64,000 bases of DNA from Paraburkholderia dilworthii (GTDB taxonomy: Bacteria > Pseudomonadota > Gammaproteobacteria > Burkholderiales > Burkholderiaceae), in the NCBI RefSeq assembly GCF_000472525.1, contig NZ_AWZT01000036.1, positions 1 through 64,000 of the forward strand. Reading direction: 5' to 3'. Numbering within the stretch: the first letter of the stretch is position 1; every line of letters begins with the position of its first letter. The notes below the pieces were generated by a model. The model was given only the letters and a program-made list of their open reading frames with translations, was not told the origin of the DNA and did no database searches. Shown here one piece after another: positions 9,548-19,002 of the stretch. The translations under genes and the position numbers were made by a program.

Positions 9548-10627
9548 GCCATCGCCGAACTCCGCACGTACACGTGCTGACTGGAATCGCGGGCGCAAAC
9601 AGTCCGCGCCTGGAATGGTCGTCTCGGCTTTCGACGTATGAAGATGGGCACTCATTCAAAGCACGGCTCGCCAAGCCGTTCTGACGCGCGGTCGTTCAAT
9701 GGTTTGCGCCGACGCGCCGCCAGCCGGCGCGGGGCCGCATAGCTGAGCGCTGGAACCCAGCGTCGCCGCTGTTGCTATTGCTGTCGCGTCGTGGGAAAAA
9801 CCGCACGCGCCTGAGCGCAGGGGGCAAGGCCCGCGCAGCGACTTCGTCGGTTTCTTTCTTCACGTTTCAGCCTGAACGCATTGCCTCGACCGTTTTGCGC
9901 ACTCGCCAATTGTGTGACGGTGCAACAGCGGTCGCAAATCCAAGCGAGGCCGTTGCTGGCGACCTTCCCCCATGTTGAGCCCGGCGGCACCTGCGAGGTC
10001 CAGCCGTCTTCGAAGTTCTATCAGTCGACGCGGACCCGTGCGGTATTCGCTCGACAGAATGTTCATTGCGCTTAGAAATTCTGCCGCGATGACGCCGCTA
10101 GTCATGATCTCGTTGACATGAGGGCGACTCACTGGCCCGATGGACGAATCGCGAGCGCCACATGGCTCACGCTTTCCGACTCGCCTTCTGCCGTATTCCA
10201 AGACTGACGGGCAACGCAAAAAAGGGAGACGATACATTTCAAGGCAACAATCCGGCGACCCGCAGCCAGCAGCGATTCAGCAAGCCTCAATAGGTGGCTA
10301 TATCGCCATTCCTAGCGTACGTACCGGATCGGCCAGCCTGCAGGGTTTGTGCATAAGAGCGGAACTTGTCGACAATGGCGCGCTGTGCCCTGAGGGCCGG
10401 AAAAAGCGGCCAGTCATGGCGAGCGGGCATCTACGTGCAATATCAATGGTTCCAAGATTTCCGCGCGCGGCTCGGGGATACGTTGCGAATCTTTGTCCGA
10501 CACACCGTCATGCATGAATAGACTTTGCAACTCCGGAGCGGTCACTGCAGTCGCGGACAGCGCGAAATACACGGTCTGCCTTCAGCGACAGGACAGCGCT
10601 CGCGGCGCTACCGTCCTGACTCACCCA
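9548..10627. other. non-coding or decayed stretch
   Basis: About 1.1 kb without a convincing gene. The most protein-like segment is on the minus strand around 9990-10110 (EIMTSGVIAAEFLSAMNILS), inside a 125-codon frame I cannot assign. The region lies between a broken receiver gene and a recombinase remnant, consistent with old mobile-element decay. Confidence 0.4.
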
Positions 10628-10880
10628 TCATCCCAGTGGGGCAGGCACGAGTCGTTCGCGTTCACCTTTGCCGAGCACGTCGAGCCACCAGCGTTCCGCC
10701 CCAATCGGCGTCGCGCTCGCAGCAAAATGTCCCATCGTGTTGCCGCTGAGCTCCGAAGTACGCAGAGCACCGAGATGGAGCCAAAGTGAAAAGGCAGCGC
10801 GCGCCAGTAACGTTCGCGCTCGCGATCTGTATCACGCGGCAGGAAGCCACATACGCCCGCGGCGTTCCACGCAATCATTG
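10628..10880 (-). pseudogene. tyrosine recombinase (phage integrase family) remnant
   Basis: On the minus strand one frame reads LWLHLGALRTSELSG, then NTMGHFAASATPIGAERWW and LDVLGKGERERLVPA, ending at TGA 10628-10630. This matches the first part of the tyrosine recombinase catalytic domain: the L-R-x-S-E motif with its catalytic Arg, then the x-V-x-G-K-G-x-K/R-x-R-x-V-P beta-hairpin. The upstream portion (FLPRDTDRERERYWRA) lies in a different frame, and the C-terminal H-x-x-R and Tyr boxes are absent. This is therefore a truncated, frameshifted relic, evidence of a former integrative element between 9.5 and 11.3 kb. Confidence 0.6.
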
Positions 10881-11403
10881 AGGGCGTTTCTGCTGGCGCG
10901 GCGGGAAAGCTACGACTCGCGGTGGCAACTGCGCGGCGTGCGCGGCGCAACTCGAGCGAGCGCCGGCGCACTCGTTACGCCACATCGCCGGTTTAGCTTT
11001 ACCCGCGCGTATAGTCCGAGGCGCAGTCTAAGGCTCGAATTTGCGATGCGCATGGGGGCACGTACCCCCGTCCCTGGATTCAGTTGATTGCCGGGAAAGT
11101 TAACGGTGCCTTCCGGGTGAAGCTCTTTCATCCTCCAGTTCCGACGCGCACCGCACTGCCCGCTCCGATCGCGCTCAGTCTTGAGACATTGAGCGTTGTA
11201 TCGCAGATGACTCTGCTCGTCACAATAGAAGTGGGCGATGTCGCTTCGTCTGCTGCTAACATTACGCTCGTGGGCTACTGAAGCGTCTGATCGATGCATA
11301 AAGGCGGCACTCTCCTGTGCGACGACTTTAGACGATGCGGCGCGCACTGACGGGCACCTTCGACGAGTCCCGAATCCAGCCACAAAAGAGAGAACCTGGC
11401 GGT
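10881..11403. other. intergenic upstream of LysR gene
   Basis: About 520 bases with no supported gene. Short frames on both strands have Arg/Ser-rich, shadow-like composition. The segment 11335-11403 is open in frame with the LysR gene but is not part of the family N-terminus. Confidence 0.35.
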
Positions 11404-12309
11404 ATGCGAATCGATCCGTACAGCCTGGAGTTGTTTATTGCCGTCGTGCAGGAGGGCTCGATTGCCCGGGCAGCCGGCCGTAACCACATCGCAGCTTCGG
11501 CACTGAGCAGGCGCATCGCGGATCTCGAATCGGCAATGGGCATTGCGTTGCTGATTCGTTCGTCGTCGGGAGTCGAATTGACCGAGGCGGGCCGTCATGC
11601 GTTTGCGCGCGCCGTGTCGGTCCACGACCAGTTGCAATCGCTCGCACGCGAAGTGCAATCGCTCAGCGGTCAGGTTGCCGGCTTCGTGCGGCTCTATGCA
11701 AACGCGTCGGCAATCGTCGGCTTTTTGCCCGAAAGGCTCAAGGCCTTTCAGGCCCAATACCCGCTGGTGCGGATCGCGCTCACCGAGCAGATCACCGACG
11801 AGGTCATCCGGGCGTGCATGGACGACCGCGCCGATGTCGGCATCTCGGCGGGTAGCAAAACTCCTACCGGCCTAGAATCGTGGCACTTTGCTGATGATCC
11901 GCTGATGGTCGTGTTGCCGCGCGATCACGAACTCGCCGCCATCGAAGCGCCGACGTTCAGCAATGTCATCTGCTTTCCGCTCGTGGCACTTCAGGCGGGT
12001 GGCTCGTTGGACCAGATCATTAAGGAACGCGCCGATGCGGCTCGCACGCCGCTCAAACTCGCCGTCACCGTTAACAGTTTCGATGCGCAGTGCCGGATGG
12101 TCGAAGCGGGGCTCGGCATTGGCATCGTGCCGACTAGCGCGGCATCCGCGTTTGCCGGCTCACACGCGTTCGTGCGCCGGCCGCTCGACGAAACCTGGGC
12201 GACTGGCCGCACGCTGCGCGTTCACGCGCTGCGCAAGTCGTCGCGTCTGAAGGCGGTTCAGGCGTTGATCGATGCGCTGACGCAGTCGGCGCATTCGCCT
12301 GCGGGTTAA
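11404..12309 (+). CDS. LysR-family transcriptional regulator
   Basis: A 301-residue regulator starting at the ATG at 11404 (MRIDPYSLELFIAVVQEGS). The open frame begins at 11335, but the canonical LysR start aligns with 11404. The N-terminal winged helix-turn-helix covers residues about 1-60 (SIARAAGRNHIAASALSRRI). The effector-binding domain covers about 85-295, with VEAGLGIGIVPTSAASAF near the end. It is followed on the same strand by an aconitase-superfamily gene and an MFS transporter gene, so it probably controls that catabolic or uptake unit. Its inducer is unknown. Confidence 0.92.
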   Translation: MRIDPYSLELFIAVVQEGSIARAAGRNHIAASALSRRIADLESAMGIALLIRSSSGVELTEAGRHAFARAVSVHDQLQSLAREVQSLSGQVAGFVRLYANASAIVGFLPERLKAFQAQYPLVRIALTEQITDEVIRACMDDRADVGISAGSKTPTGLESWHFADDPLMVVLPRDHELAAIEAPTFSNVICFPLVALQAGGSLDQIIKERADAARTPLKLAVTVNSFDAQCRMVEAGLGIGIVPTSAASAFAGSHAFVRRPLDETWATGRTLRVHALRKSSRLKAVQALIDALTQSAHSPAG

Positions 12310-12401
12310 CGAGGGCATCGCGAATCGCGATACCCCTCTTGCCAATCCAGCACTTCGCAGCGCTCGCGCCGCCGTCTAGATTCTGGTTCAAGGAGAATCA
12401 G

Positions 12402-14378
12402 ATGGCAAAACTGGACTTGACTGGCCGGGTACTGTTCCTTTGCACGGATCCCGAACGGGTCGCGCAACAACTCGGCGGTACAAATCTCAGCACAGCCGCG
12501 GCTGGAACCTTGAGAGACGACGTGTCGACGGACGAGATCACGCCGATGAGCGTGCTAACACGCTTCGACGAACGCCTTGGGCGGGTCCCCTATGTCGGCT
12601 TCCGCGCGGGCGATAAAAATCCCATCGGAATCGGCGCCATCCGCAACGGCGGCTTTCGCGTCACGGTGGCGGGTAACCGGTACGGCAAAGGATCGTCGCG
12701 CGAACATAGCCCGCTCGCAGAATACCGCGCCGGCATCCGGCTCGTGATCGCGAAGAGCTTCGAGCGCATCTATCGCCAGAACGCGGACAACCTGGGTCTT
12801 TTCACATCGACGGACTTTGGGCTCATCGAGCGCATCCAGCAGGGCGAGCCGATCGATATTGAAGAACTCGCAGCCTCGCGCGACAGCCTCGCTGCCGCGA
12901 TCCTCAGAAGCGGCGGTCTGCTGCGCTATGGCGCGCAAAACATGCGTGACATCCGGGTCGTAACTCCCGCCGCCGGTGTGGATACCGATAAGCAGCCGCG
13001 CACCTTCGCGCAAAAAATACTGGAATGTCATGCACTTGCCACGGAAGCCGCCGGCGAGACGCCGACGCCCGGCAGGGGCGCGTTCGCTCGCGCGGACTGG
13101 CGTTTCATCCACGAGTACTACACGGGCATGGCGGCACATATGCTGCATGCCACGTTCGGCAAGCCGCTGACGCTTCGCGAGCCCGAATCGATTCTCGCGT
13201 TCGAGGATCACCTGTCGTATTCGCACAACAGCGATCTGCATGTCAGGAACGGCCTGCTGCCCGACGTCCGCGAGTTGTCGGCGGCACACCGGCAGTTCGC
13301 TCACGACTACGCAATCACGAATCACGGCTATCTGAGCGAGATCGACAGCACCTTCACCGAAGGCTCTGAAGGCATCTCTCACGCGATGATGGCCGAGCGT
13401 TACGCGCTGCCGGGGCAGTTGATCGTCGGCACGGATTCGCATACGCCGCATAGCGGCGCGCTCGGCTGCCTCGCGTTCGGCGTCGGCACGACCGACATGG
13501 CGAATGCTTTCGTCACCGGCGCGGTGCGCATGACCGTCCCCGAATCGCTGCGCGTGAATTTTAACGGTTCAATCGCGCCCGGCGTCACGGCGAAAGATCT
13601 GGTGCTGCACCTTCTCGCCGAGCCCCGGATTCGTTCGGGCGCGGGCGTCGGCAAGGTGTTCGAGTTCGCCGGCTCCGCGATCGCCCAGTTGACGACCGAC
13701 GAGCGAACGACCCTCACGAACATGACGGCCGAACTCGGCGGCTTCTCGGGAATCGTCGCGCCCGACGCGGAAACCGTCCGATTCCTGAAGCAACGCCGGG
13801 GCATCGACTTCATCATCGAACCCTGGATGGCGAGCGATTCGGGCGCGGCCTACGCCGACGTCATTGAGATTGACTGTGCGGGCATTTCGCCGATGCTCGC
13901 CGCGCCCGGCGATCCCGGCAACGGGATTGGGCTGCGCGATCTCGCGGAGCGCCCGCACGTGGATATCGCGTATGGCGGCTCATGTACCGCCGGCAAGCGC
14001 GAAGACTTCGACCACTATCACGAGGTGCTGGCGTGGGCTGCGGCGCGCGGCCTGCGGGTGCCATCAGACGTGAAGCTGTATCTTCAGTTCGGCACATCCG
14101 ACGTTCGCGATTACTGCGTCGAACGCGGCTATATCGAGGCATTCGAGCAGGCCGGCGCGATTCTTCTACAACCCTCGTGCGGCGCATGCGCCAATTGCGG
14201 ACCCGGCTCCTCTACCCAGGCGAGCGAGGTCACGATCAGTGCGATCAACCGCAACTTCCCCGGCCGCTCCGGACCGGGCCAGGTTTGGCTCGCAAGCCCG
14301 CCAACGGTTGTGGCAAGCGCGCTCGTGGGCAAGATCGCTTCGTTCGCCGAGCTGCAGGAACAGTATGAGCAGGCGTGA
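12402..14378 (+). CDS. aconitase/isopropylmalate-dehydratase superfamily enzyme, swivel domain first
   Basis: A 658-residue protein starting at the ATG at 12402 after AAGGAGAA. The swivel (LeuD-like) domain is at the N-terminus (about residues 30-200): YGKGSSREHSPLAEYRAGIR, then VIAKSFERIYRQNADNLG. The LeuC-like catalytic domains follow: VGTDSHTPHSGALGCLAFG, GGSCTAGKREDF and LQPSCGACANCGPGSS. These contain three cysteines suited to holding a [4Fe-4S] cluster. Known chemistry of the family: dehydration and rehydration of hydroxy-acids such as citrate, isopropylmalate or homocitrate. This order is the reverse of ordinary aconitase and lacks the HEAT-like domain of AcnB. With a LysR gene before and a carrier gene after, a role in catabolism of an imported carboxylic acid is likely, but the substrate is unassigned. 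Confidence 0.88.
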   Translation: MAKLDLTGRVLFLCTDPERVAQQLGGTNLSTAAAGTLRDDVSTDEITPMSVLTRFDERLGRVPYVGFRAGDKNPIGIGAIRNGGFRVTVAGNRYGKGSSREHSPLAEYRAGIRLVIAKSFERIYRQNADNLGLFTSTDFGLIERIQQGEPIDIEELAASRDSLAAAILRSGGLLRYGAQNMRDIRVVTPAAGVDTDKQPRTFAQKILECHALATEAAGETPTPGRGAFARADWRFIHEYYTGMAAHMLHATFGKPLTLREPESILAFEDHLSYSHNSDLHVRNGLLPDVRELSAAHRQFAHDYAITNHGYLSEIDSTFTEGSEGISHAMMAERYALPGQLIVGTDSHTPHSGALGCLAFGVGTTDMANAFVTGAVRMTVPESLRVNFNGSIAPGVTAKDLVLHLLAEPRIRSGAGVGKVFEFAGSAIAQLTTDERTTLTNMTAELGGFSGIVAPDAETVRFLKQRRGIDFIIEPWMASDSGAAYADVIEIDCAGISPMLAAPGDPGNGIGLRDLAERPHVDIAYGGSCTAGKREDFDHYHEVLAWAAARGLRVPSDVKLYLQFGTSDVRDYCVERGYIEAFEQAGAILLQPSCGACANCGPGSSTQASEVTISAINRNFPGRSGPGQVWLASPPTVVASALVGKIASFAELQEQYEQA

Positions 14379-14433
14379 CCCATGGCCGCGGCGCAGGTAG
14401 TAACTTATTCAAAAGACGATACCGGAGACAGAC

Positions 14434-15876
14434 ATGGCCATTCTCGAGGGCGCGTCACCGCTACGCGTCGGTGACGATGCAGCACGAGCCGAAGCCGCCG
14501 CGGTCGCCGGCACCGGGGCGATTTCGGCGCGCCTCGACCGGCTTCCCGCAACGCGTGCGGTCTGGAAGCTGATCCTGCTGCTGAGCCTCGGCTTCTTCTT
14601 CGAACTGTACGATCTTCTCTTTACCGGCTATGTCGCGCCGGGTCTTGTGAAGACCGGGATTCTCTCACCGACCACCTCAGGTCTTTTCGGCACCTCCGGC
14701 GTGGCGAGCTTCGTTGCCGCCCTCTTCGCCGGACTGTTTGTCGGAACCGTTGCCTGCGGGTTTCTGGCCGACCGCTTCGGCCGCAGGGCCATCTTCACGT
14801 GGTCCCTGCTGTGGTACGTGGCGGCGAACACGGTGATGGCTTTTCAGGACACGGCGCACGGCCTGAATCTGTGGCGCTTCATCTCGGGCATGGGCATCGG
14901 CGTCGAACTGATCACCATCGGCACCTACATGTCCGAGCTCGCGCCGAAGCATCTGCGCGGCCGGGCCTTCGCCATCTGTCAGGCGATCGGGTTTTCGGCC
15001 GTGCCGGTCGTGGCGTTTCTTTCATATCTGCTGGTGCCGAAATCGCCGTTTGGACTCGACGGCTGGCGATGGGTAGTGCTGCTCGGCGGCATCAGCGCGC
15101 TCTTTGTCTGGTATTTCCGGCGAAACTTGCCGGAAAGTCCGCGCTGGCTTGCCAGCAAAGGCCGCATGCGCGAAGCGGACCAGGTTCTCACGCGCCTCGA
15201 AGAAAAAGTCGCGCAACAACACGGCAAACCGCTACCTGAACCTGGACCGGCCGACCCGGTGCCGCGCAAGGCAGGCTTCGCCGATATGTGGAAACCGCCC
15301 TATCGCAACCGCACGGTGATGCTCATCATCTTCCATATCTTCCAGACGGTCGGCTATTACGGCTTTGCGAACTGGGTGCCTACCCTGCTCGTCAAGCAAG
15401 GCATCACGGTGACGCACAGCCTGCTGTACACCACGGTTATCGGCCTTGCCGCGCCGCTCGGTCCGCTGCTTGGCTACTGGATCGCCGATCGCTTCGAGCG
15501 TAAGCACGTGATCGTCTTCATGGCCGCGGTCAATATCGTGAGCGGCCTGCTGTTCAGCCAGGCTTCGGCGGCGGTCGCGATCGTGACGCTCGGCGTTCTA
15601 CTCACGCTTGCCGGTAATATCATCTCGTTCACTTATCACACGTACCAGCAGGAACTTTATCCAACGGCGATTCGTGCGCGCGCGGTGGGCTTCGTCTATT
15701 CGTGGAGCCGCCTGTCGGCGGTATTCAGCTCGTTCGTCATTGCCTTCACGTTGAGGGAATTCGGCGTGAGCGGCGTGTTCGTTTTCATCGCGGGTGCGAT
15801 GACGCTCGTCATCCTCGCGATCGGCCTGATGGGGCCGCGAACCCTCGGCAAGTCGCTCGAAAGCATTTCGCACTGA
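14434..15876 (+). CDS. MFS transporter, metabolite:H+ symporter type
   Basis: A 480-residue protein with about 12 membrane helices starting near residue 45 (WKLILLLSLGFFFELYDLLF). The signature G-x-L-A-D-R-F-G-R-R between helices 2 and 3 is clear (CGFLADRFGRRAIF). A second loop with ADRFERKHVI occurs in the C-terminal half, along with RRNLPESPRWLASKGR in the central loop. This matches the sugar/organic-acid symporter branch. The start ATG at 14434 has GGAGAC upstream. It lies 55 bases after the aconitase-like gene and probably imports that enzyme's substrate. Inner membrane. Confidence 0.92.
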   Translation: MAILEGASPLRVGDDAARAEAAAVAGTGAISARLDRLPATRAVWKLILLLSLGFFFELYDLLFTGYVAPGLVKTGILSPTTSGLFGTSGVASFVAALFAGLFVGTVACGFLADRFGRRAIFTWSLLWYVAANTVMAFQDTAHGLNLWRFISGMGIGVELITIGTYMSELAPKHLRGRAFAICQAIGFSAVPVVAFLSYLLVPKSPFGLDGWRWVVLLGGISALFVWYFRRNLPESPRWLASKGRMREADQVLTRLEEKVAQQHGKPLPEPGPADPVPRKAGFADMWKPPYRNRTVMLIIFHIFQTVGYYGFANWVPTLLVKQGITVTHSLLYTTVIGLAAPLGPLLGYWIADRFERKHVIVFMAAVNIVSGLLFSQASAAVAIVTLGVLLTLAGNIISFTYHTYQQELYPTAIRARAVGFVYSWSRLSAVFSSFVIAFTLREFGVSGVFVFIAGAMTLVILAIGLMGPRTLGKSLESISH

Positions 15877-15934
15877 ATCTTCGGCCCGCCCTGCGCCGGT
15901 TGCCTTGTGAGCGGCGCCGGTCACGCTTCGTCAC

Positions 15935-16677
15935 TTACCGCATGCGTGGATGCGAAACAGATGCGATGCCGTTCCCGGGCGGTTTAGCTGCACGCCCCTC
16001 TGCCACAGCATGCCCGCATCCATCTGAGGCGGTGTCGAGTATCGGCCGCACTTCTCTACGTTTGCCTTCGAGCGACCTCGGACGAAGCACCATGTCCGAG
16101 AGCCCTGTCACACCAAAGCCATGCGCGACGAGCCCGCGCAGCGCTACGATGGAACTCGCGCGAAAGGCGATGTTTGGCTCCAGTCCTTCCCTGTCCCAAT
16201 AGCACAGCGTCGACTGTTCGCCCTCGTCGACCGTGTCAGCAGGTACTGGTGAGCTGCAATATCCTTCGACGGCGCATCGCAGAACTGCTGCCGCAAGCGC
16301 ATCAAAGCGTGGCTTCCGTAGCTGCCGGGTTTCTCGACATTCGGAAAGAGCAGACGCCGATGTCGATCTCGCCGTTCATCACCGCTCGCTCGACGTCGGC
16401 CCGCTCAATGTGCCGAACGTCGAATCCGATCAGCGGATACGTCCGGCGAAAATGGCGAGAGCAGTTCCGGCACAAAATCTGCCCAAGAACGTACAGGCCG
16501 CTGCGATGCGCACAGTCCAGCGCATATCGTGTGAACGAAAAAGCGGCTTGTGCACGCCGCCGCGCTCTGTATCAGAACCGCGTGGGTGAGCGCCTATTGC
16601 GACACGTGCTCCTGCGTCGCCGCCATCGAAAACTGACCGGTTTGCGCGGCCCTAATGAACCGGTCATCATCACGCAT
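15935..16677 (-). pseudogene. LysR-family regulator pseudogene
   Basis: Minus-strand remains of a whole LysR gene. The helix-turn-helix reads AQTGQFSMAATQEHVSQ, then a TAG, then ALTHAVL. Further down, RIAAACTF and, in another frame, ERADVERAVMNGEIDIGVC belong to the effector domain. SSIVALRGLVAHGFGVTGLS and LRPRSLEGKRREV belong to the C-terminal lobe, ending at TAA 15935. At least three frame changes and one in-frame stop break it. It is divergently oriented to the nitronate monooxygenase gene at 17117, the usual place for that gene's regulator, so the monooxygenase may have lost its dedicated control. Confidence 0.7.
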
Positions 16678-16712
16678 CGCGCCAGCGTGTTGTTCTGCAT
16701 CGATCTGCAGGC

Positions 16713-16940
16713 ATGAGTTCTCGCACAAGGTGCGATTCGCTGATCATCGTCGGCATTGCGTCGACCGGTGTTGTCCTGGCGTTTGCAGCGTACGCGAGCG
16801 ATGCGGACTCCCGTCCGTACACGGTCAAGGATTGCTGTTACGACCCGGATCACGTGGTACATAACCATCTGTTCTTCGCCGCATCCGTCTCGCGCTGTAC
16901 GGTGCAGTCATTCGCGGATGCGTTGGTGCTGCTCACCTAG
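16713..16940 (+). CDS. small hypothetical protein with one possible membrane segment
   Basis: A 75-residue open frame. Residues about 9-28 (SLIIVGIASTGVVLAFAAYA) could be a signal sequence or membrane helix, and the rest contains several cysteines (KDCCYDPDHVV). There is no clear ribosome binding site and no recognised family. It may be a chance frame between the LysR relic and the next gene. Confidence 0.25.
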   Translation: MSSRTRCDSLIIVGIASTGVVLAFAAYASDADSRPYTVKDCCYDPDHVVHNHLFFAASVSRCTVQSFADALVLLT

Positions 16941-17116
16941 ACGTTCGACGTCTGCTCCATTGTGCCGAGACTGTCAGTTCCCCGGGCTGAAAGCCGGATT
17001 GGCCTACTATATGGTGAAGCGTAGCGCGCGCAACGCCCGACAACCCGCAGACCCTTGGGTATTGTTGCCTTCCGTTCGCCGCATCTTCATTAAGCCCGAA
17101 AGGCAAAGGAGCGGCC

Positions 17117-18139
17117 ATGACTGGGAACCTCGCACCGTTTGAGACCACGTTAACCCGCTTACTCGGTTGCCGGCATCCAATCATATCGGCTGGCATGGGA
17201 GGCCCTGCGCGCGCCGAACTCGTGTCGGCCGTTTCGAATGCTGGCGGATTCGGGTTGCTCGGCATGGTTCGGGAGCCGCCCGACGTCATCGAGCGTGAAA
17301 TCGCTGCCGTGCGCGCGGTGACCGATCGGCCCTTCGGGGTCAACCTCATCCCAGCCGGGACCGAGTCCAAGCTTCTCGAGGCCGAACTCGAAGTATGCCT
17401 ATCAGCGCAAGTGCCGGCGATGTGCTTCTTCTGGGACGTGTTCCCCGAAGTAATCGCACGTGCGAAGAATGCAGGCGCGATCGTGCTGTATCAGGTCGGC
17501 TCCCTCCGGGACGCGATTGCATCCGAGCAGGCCGGTGCGGATGTGGTCATTGCTCAGGGAATTGAGGCCGGCGGCCACGTGCGTGGACGCACAGGCATCC
17601 TCACGCTGCTGCCAGAAATCGCACGGTGTCTGCATGTCCCGGTGGTCGCCTCCGGCGGATTCGCGACTGGTGGCGGACTCATTGTCGCTCTTGCACTCGG
17701 CGCGTCGGGCATTCATTGCGGCACCGCGTTCCTCGCGACTCATGAATCGTTTGCCCACGACTACCACAAGCAACGCATTGTTGAGGCGCAGGCCGGCGAT
17801 ACCGTTCACACCGACCTCTATGCAATCAACTGGCCGCCTGGCGCGCCCGTGCGAGTGCTGGCCAACAGCGTGACTAGAGAGGCAGGCGATCACCTGTTGG
17901 GCAACAATCCCTATCTCCTGTCGCGTGAAGTGATCGCACAAGAACCGGACTACCCCATTTATAAGTTCAGCACTAACTCGCCATTGCGCACCACCACGGG
18001 CGATCTCGAGAAGATGGCATTGTTTGCCGGCGAGTCGTCGGCGCTCGTAGACAAACGCACGTCTGCCGCCGAGGTCATCGATCGCCTTCTGAGCGAAGCA
18101 ATTGAGGCGTCGACGCGCATCAGGCCGGCGAGTGGCTGA
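17117..18139 (+). CDS. nitronate monooxygenase (2-nitropropane dioxygenase family)
   Basis: A 340-residue TIM-barrel flavoprotein. It has the family N-terminus (HPIISAGMGGPARAELVSAV), the FMN/catalytic region QGIEAGGHVRGRTG with the conserved His, and PVVASGGFATGGGLIVALAL for phosphate binding. GASGIHCGTAFLATHES completes the pattern. Known reaction: FMN-dependent oxidation of alkyl nitronates to carbonyl compounds and nitrite. Some family members act on other substrates. The start ATG at 17117 follows AAAGGAGCGG. The gene stands alone; its presumed LysR regulator upstream is decayed. Confidence 0.88.
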   Translation: MTGNLAPFETTLTRLLGCRHPIISAGMGGPARAELVSAVSNAGGFGLLGMVREPPDVIEREIAAVRAVTDRPFGVNLIPAGTESKLLEAELEVCLSAQVPAMCFFWDVFPEVIARAKNAGAIVLYQVGSLRDAIASEQAGADVVIAQGIEAGGHVRGRTGILTLLPEIARCLHVPVVASGGFATGGGLIVALALGASGIHCGTAFLATHESFAHDYHKQRIVEAQAGDTVHTDLYAINWPPGAPVRVLANSVTREAGDHLLGNNPYLLSREVIAQEPDYPIYKFSTNSPLRTTTGDLEKMALFAGESSALVDKRTSAAEVIDRLLSEAIEASTRIRPASG

Positions 18140-19002
18140 CCGGACCGACGATTGGCCGAAGAGCTTTCGTTGTAGTCGCTGGATTAACCGTGGGGCACCG
18201 CGCGGAAGATCTTTCCCACGCCGCTCTAACTCATTGCAACTTTTTTCTATTGAAACACCGCGCTTAATCTGCTGTGCCGGACATCAGGCCGATTTACCGG
18301 TCAACCGACCGTTAGCGCATGATCGCACACCGATGTCATCGATCTTGGATGCGGCGAAGGCCATCTCGATCGCCGTTTCCTCCGCGAATGAAGCTCTGGC
18401 ACAGACGGTTCGGCAATAAGTGGTTCGCTGAAACTCGCAGGCTGCACCAAACGGTCTATGCAGGCAGCCATTTGCCCTAATTTACGATCACACCGCGGAA
18501 CGTGGACCACGGCATGCAAGGGCACCAACGACTTGCGCGCGACGTACCACGCACGCACGCGCGCGGCGCGGCAGCTAACGACCTTGCAGGACAACGGTAG
18601 GCAGATCCCAAACCTGACACAGACATTTGAGCAGGCGTTTTAGCAAGGCTGGTTCTCGGCCATTGCGGTCATTGGGCCGGTCGCCGGCGGAGGGCAGCTA
18701 TTGGTCGCTCTGCGGTCGTTGCACCAGCTGTTGCGCCGAACGACAGCTGTCCTTCTGCCGGAGGAGAGCACCCGACCTTCGACTGCCGCTCAGCGCGCCG
18801 TGTCGGCAGGCCGGATCTGGCTTGAAATGGGCCATTCGTTTGGAATCGATACATGTGAATCTCCCTCGTCGGCACAAACCACCCATGCGACGAGACCTGG
18901 ATCACTGCAGGCAGCATTCAAACTAGCTGTCACGCGGACTTGGCTATCGGGACGCACCGGACACCGGAACAAGATCTCAATGCGTCTCTGCTTCACCCTG
19001 CG
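18140..19002. other. intergenic, nothing supported
   Basis: About 860 bases with only short frames on both strands. A minus-strand frame at 18669-18917 gives 82 residues, including MYRFQTNGPFQARSGLPTRR, of a kind often predicted in Burkholderia repeats. It is not supported as a protein. No RNA gene seen. Confidence 0.35.

Noticed and set aside
12555..13451. 298-codon minus-strand open frame
   Set aside because: Antisense to the aconitase-like gene and without domain support.
18325..18387. DVIDLGCGEGHLDRRF-like motif resembling a methyltransferase
   Set aside because: Only about 20 codons are open, with stops on both sides and no further methyltransferase motifs; chance or an unprovable fragment.
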